Positions 63,842-64,000 of a stretch of DNA of 64,000 bases are shown here, one piece after another. How positions within the stretch are numbered: position 1 is the first letter of the stretch; every line of letters starts with the position of its first letter. The notes below the pieces were generated by a model. The model had not been told where the DNA came from and did not search any database. It saw nothing but the letters and a program-made list of their open reading frames with translations. The DNA comes from Microvirga sp052114605. GTDB taxonomy: Bacteria > Pseudomonadota > Alphaproteobacteria > Rhizobiales > Beijerinckiaceae. The DNA is taken from NCBI RefSeq assembly GCF_052114605.1, contig NZ_JBFRFB010000013.1, forward strand, positions 1 to 64,000, in the 5' to 3' direction. The translations under genes were made by a program, and so were the position numbers.

Positions 63842-64000
63842 ATGAACACCAGTGTGATCGATCAAGATGGCGAGGATACAATTGCCCGGATGCGGCGCCT
63901 TCAATCGGAGCGGCGTGCCCGGAGCAGCGCGGTGATGGCGGGAGTGCTCTCCGCCTACATCACTACCCCACGCGATAAAATCCTTGAGGCCGAATTGGAC
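63842..64000 (+). CDS. Probable TnsC-like ATPase, N-terminus only
   Basis: The frame starts two bases after the tnsB stop (MNTSVIDQDGEDTIARMRRL ...) and is open to the window end, giving 53 codons. No Walker motif is reached. The identity rests on its position directly after tnsA-tnsB, where Tn7-like elements encode the AAA+ regulator TnsC. Confidence 0.65.
   Translation, partial: MNTSVIDQDGEDTIARMRRLQSERRARSSAVMAGVLSAYITTPRDKILEAELD

Noticed and set aside
31576..64000. tRNA gene or phage-type attachment site bounding the accessory region
   Set aside because: I found no cloverleaf-like sequence and no integrase gene. The boundary after the nrdJ terminator has no visible direct repeat.
1..64000. 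CRISPR array
   Set aside because: No regularly spaced direct repeats were seen; the tandem patterns present are RTX codons, RNase E low complexity and a single 33-bp duplication.

Overview
The window looks like chromosomal DNA of a GC-rich alphaproteobacterium, most likely of the Hyphomicrobiales (Rhizobiales). The support is an NDUFA12-type complex I accessory protein, a DUF2155 protein, an RNase E with a long acidic insert in its S1 region, an adenosylcobalamin-dependent (class II) ribonucleotide reductase, an aroQ-accB-accC cluster, and palindromic intergenic repeats of the 'gtcattccgggg...ccccggaatgac' type. A Methylobacteriaceae or Microvirga-like genome would fit, but the genus is an inference.

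Positions 1-31,575 read as ordinary core chromosome. Two RTX-repeat M10 metalloproteases (1-1508 minus, partial; 7257-8711 plus) flank tyrS, a large AsmA/YhdP-like envelope protein and a bcp peroxiredoxin. Next come prfB with its programmed +1 frameshift, penicillin-binding protein 1A, an N-acetylmuramoyl-L-alanine amidase and rne. Then follow an aminotransferase, a DsbA-family thiol oxidoreductase, aroQ-accB-accC, a hexapeptide acetyltransferase, aat, a DUF2155 protein, a PDZ-alpha/beta hydrolase, a MepB-like protein, the NDUFA12 homologue and nrdJ. The nrdJ gene is preceded by a roughly 260-nt leader rich in hairpins, two of which have interchangeable arms. Several clean hairpin terminators close these units.

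From about 31.6 kb to the end the window is accessory and mosaic. It opens with a KAP-family P-loop NTPase, a convergent HEAT-repeat protein and a DUF4236-SH3 protein. A dead dnaE2 remnant fused in frame to a DnaQ-like exonuclease comes next, then an intact Fic protein, a PD-(D/E)XK nuclease-like gene, and an IS481-family element that has split a small gene and left a 7-bp target duplication. After these come a frameshifted HEPN-type gene, an HD-domain gene, small secreted and nuclease genes, a decayed second fic copy and an ADP-ribosyltransferase-like gene. A tightly packed five-gene minus-strand operon follows (59,028 to 51,626): a small possible RHH protein, a J-like membrane protein with two peptidoglycan-binding domains, a small protein, an Hsp70-like protein and an AAA+ ATPase. 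This operon is the best candidate for an undescribed system.

The right edge enters the transposition module of a Tn7-like element: tnsA, tnsB with a visible DDE(35) triad, and the first 53 codons of the next gene, probably tnsC. One terminus of that element should lie in the roughly 0.9 kb upstream of tnsA. Broken genes, insertion sequences, toxin-like modifying enzymes and nuclease or ATPase genes together suggest a conflict or defence-type island. That reading is an inference from gene content.
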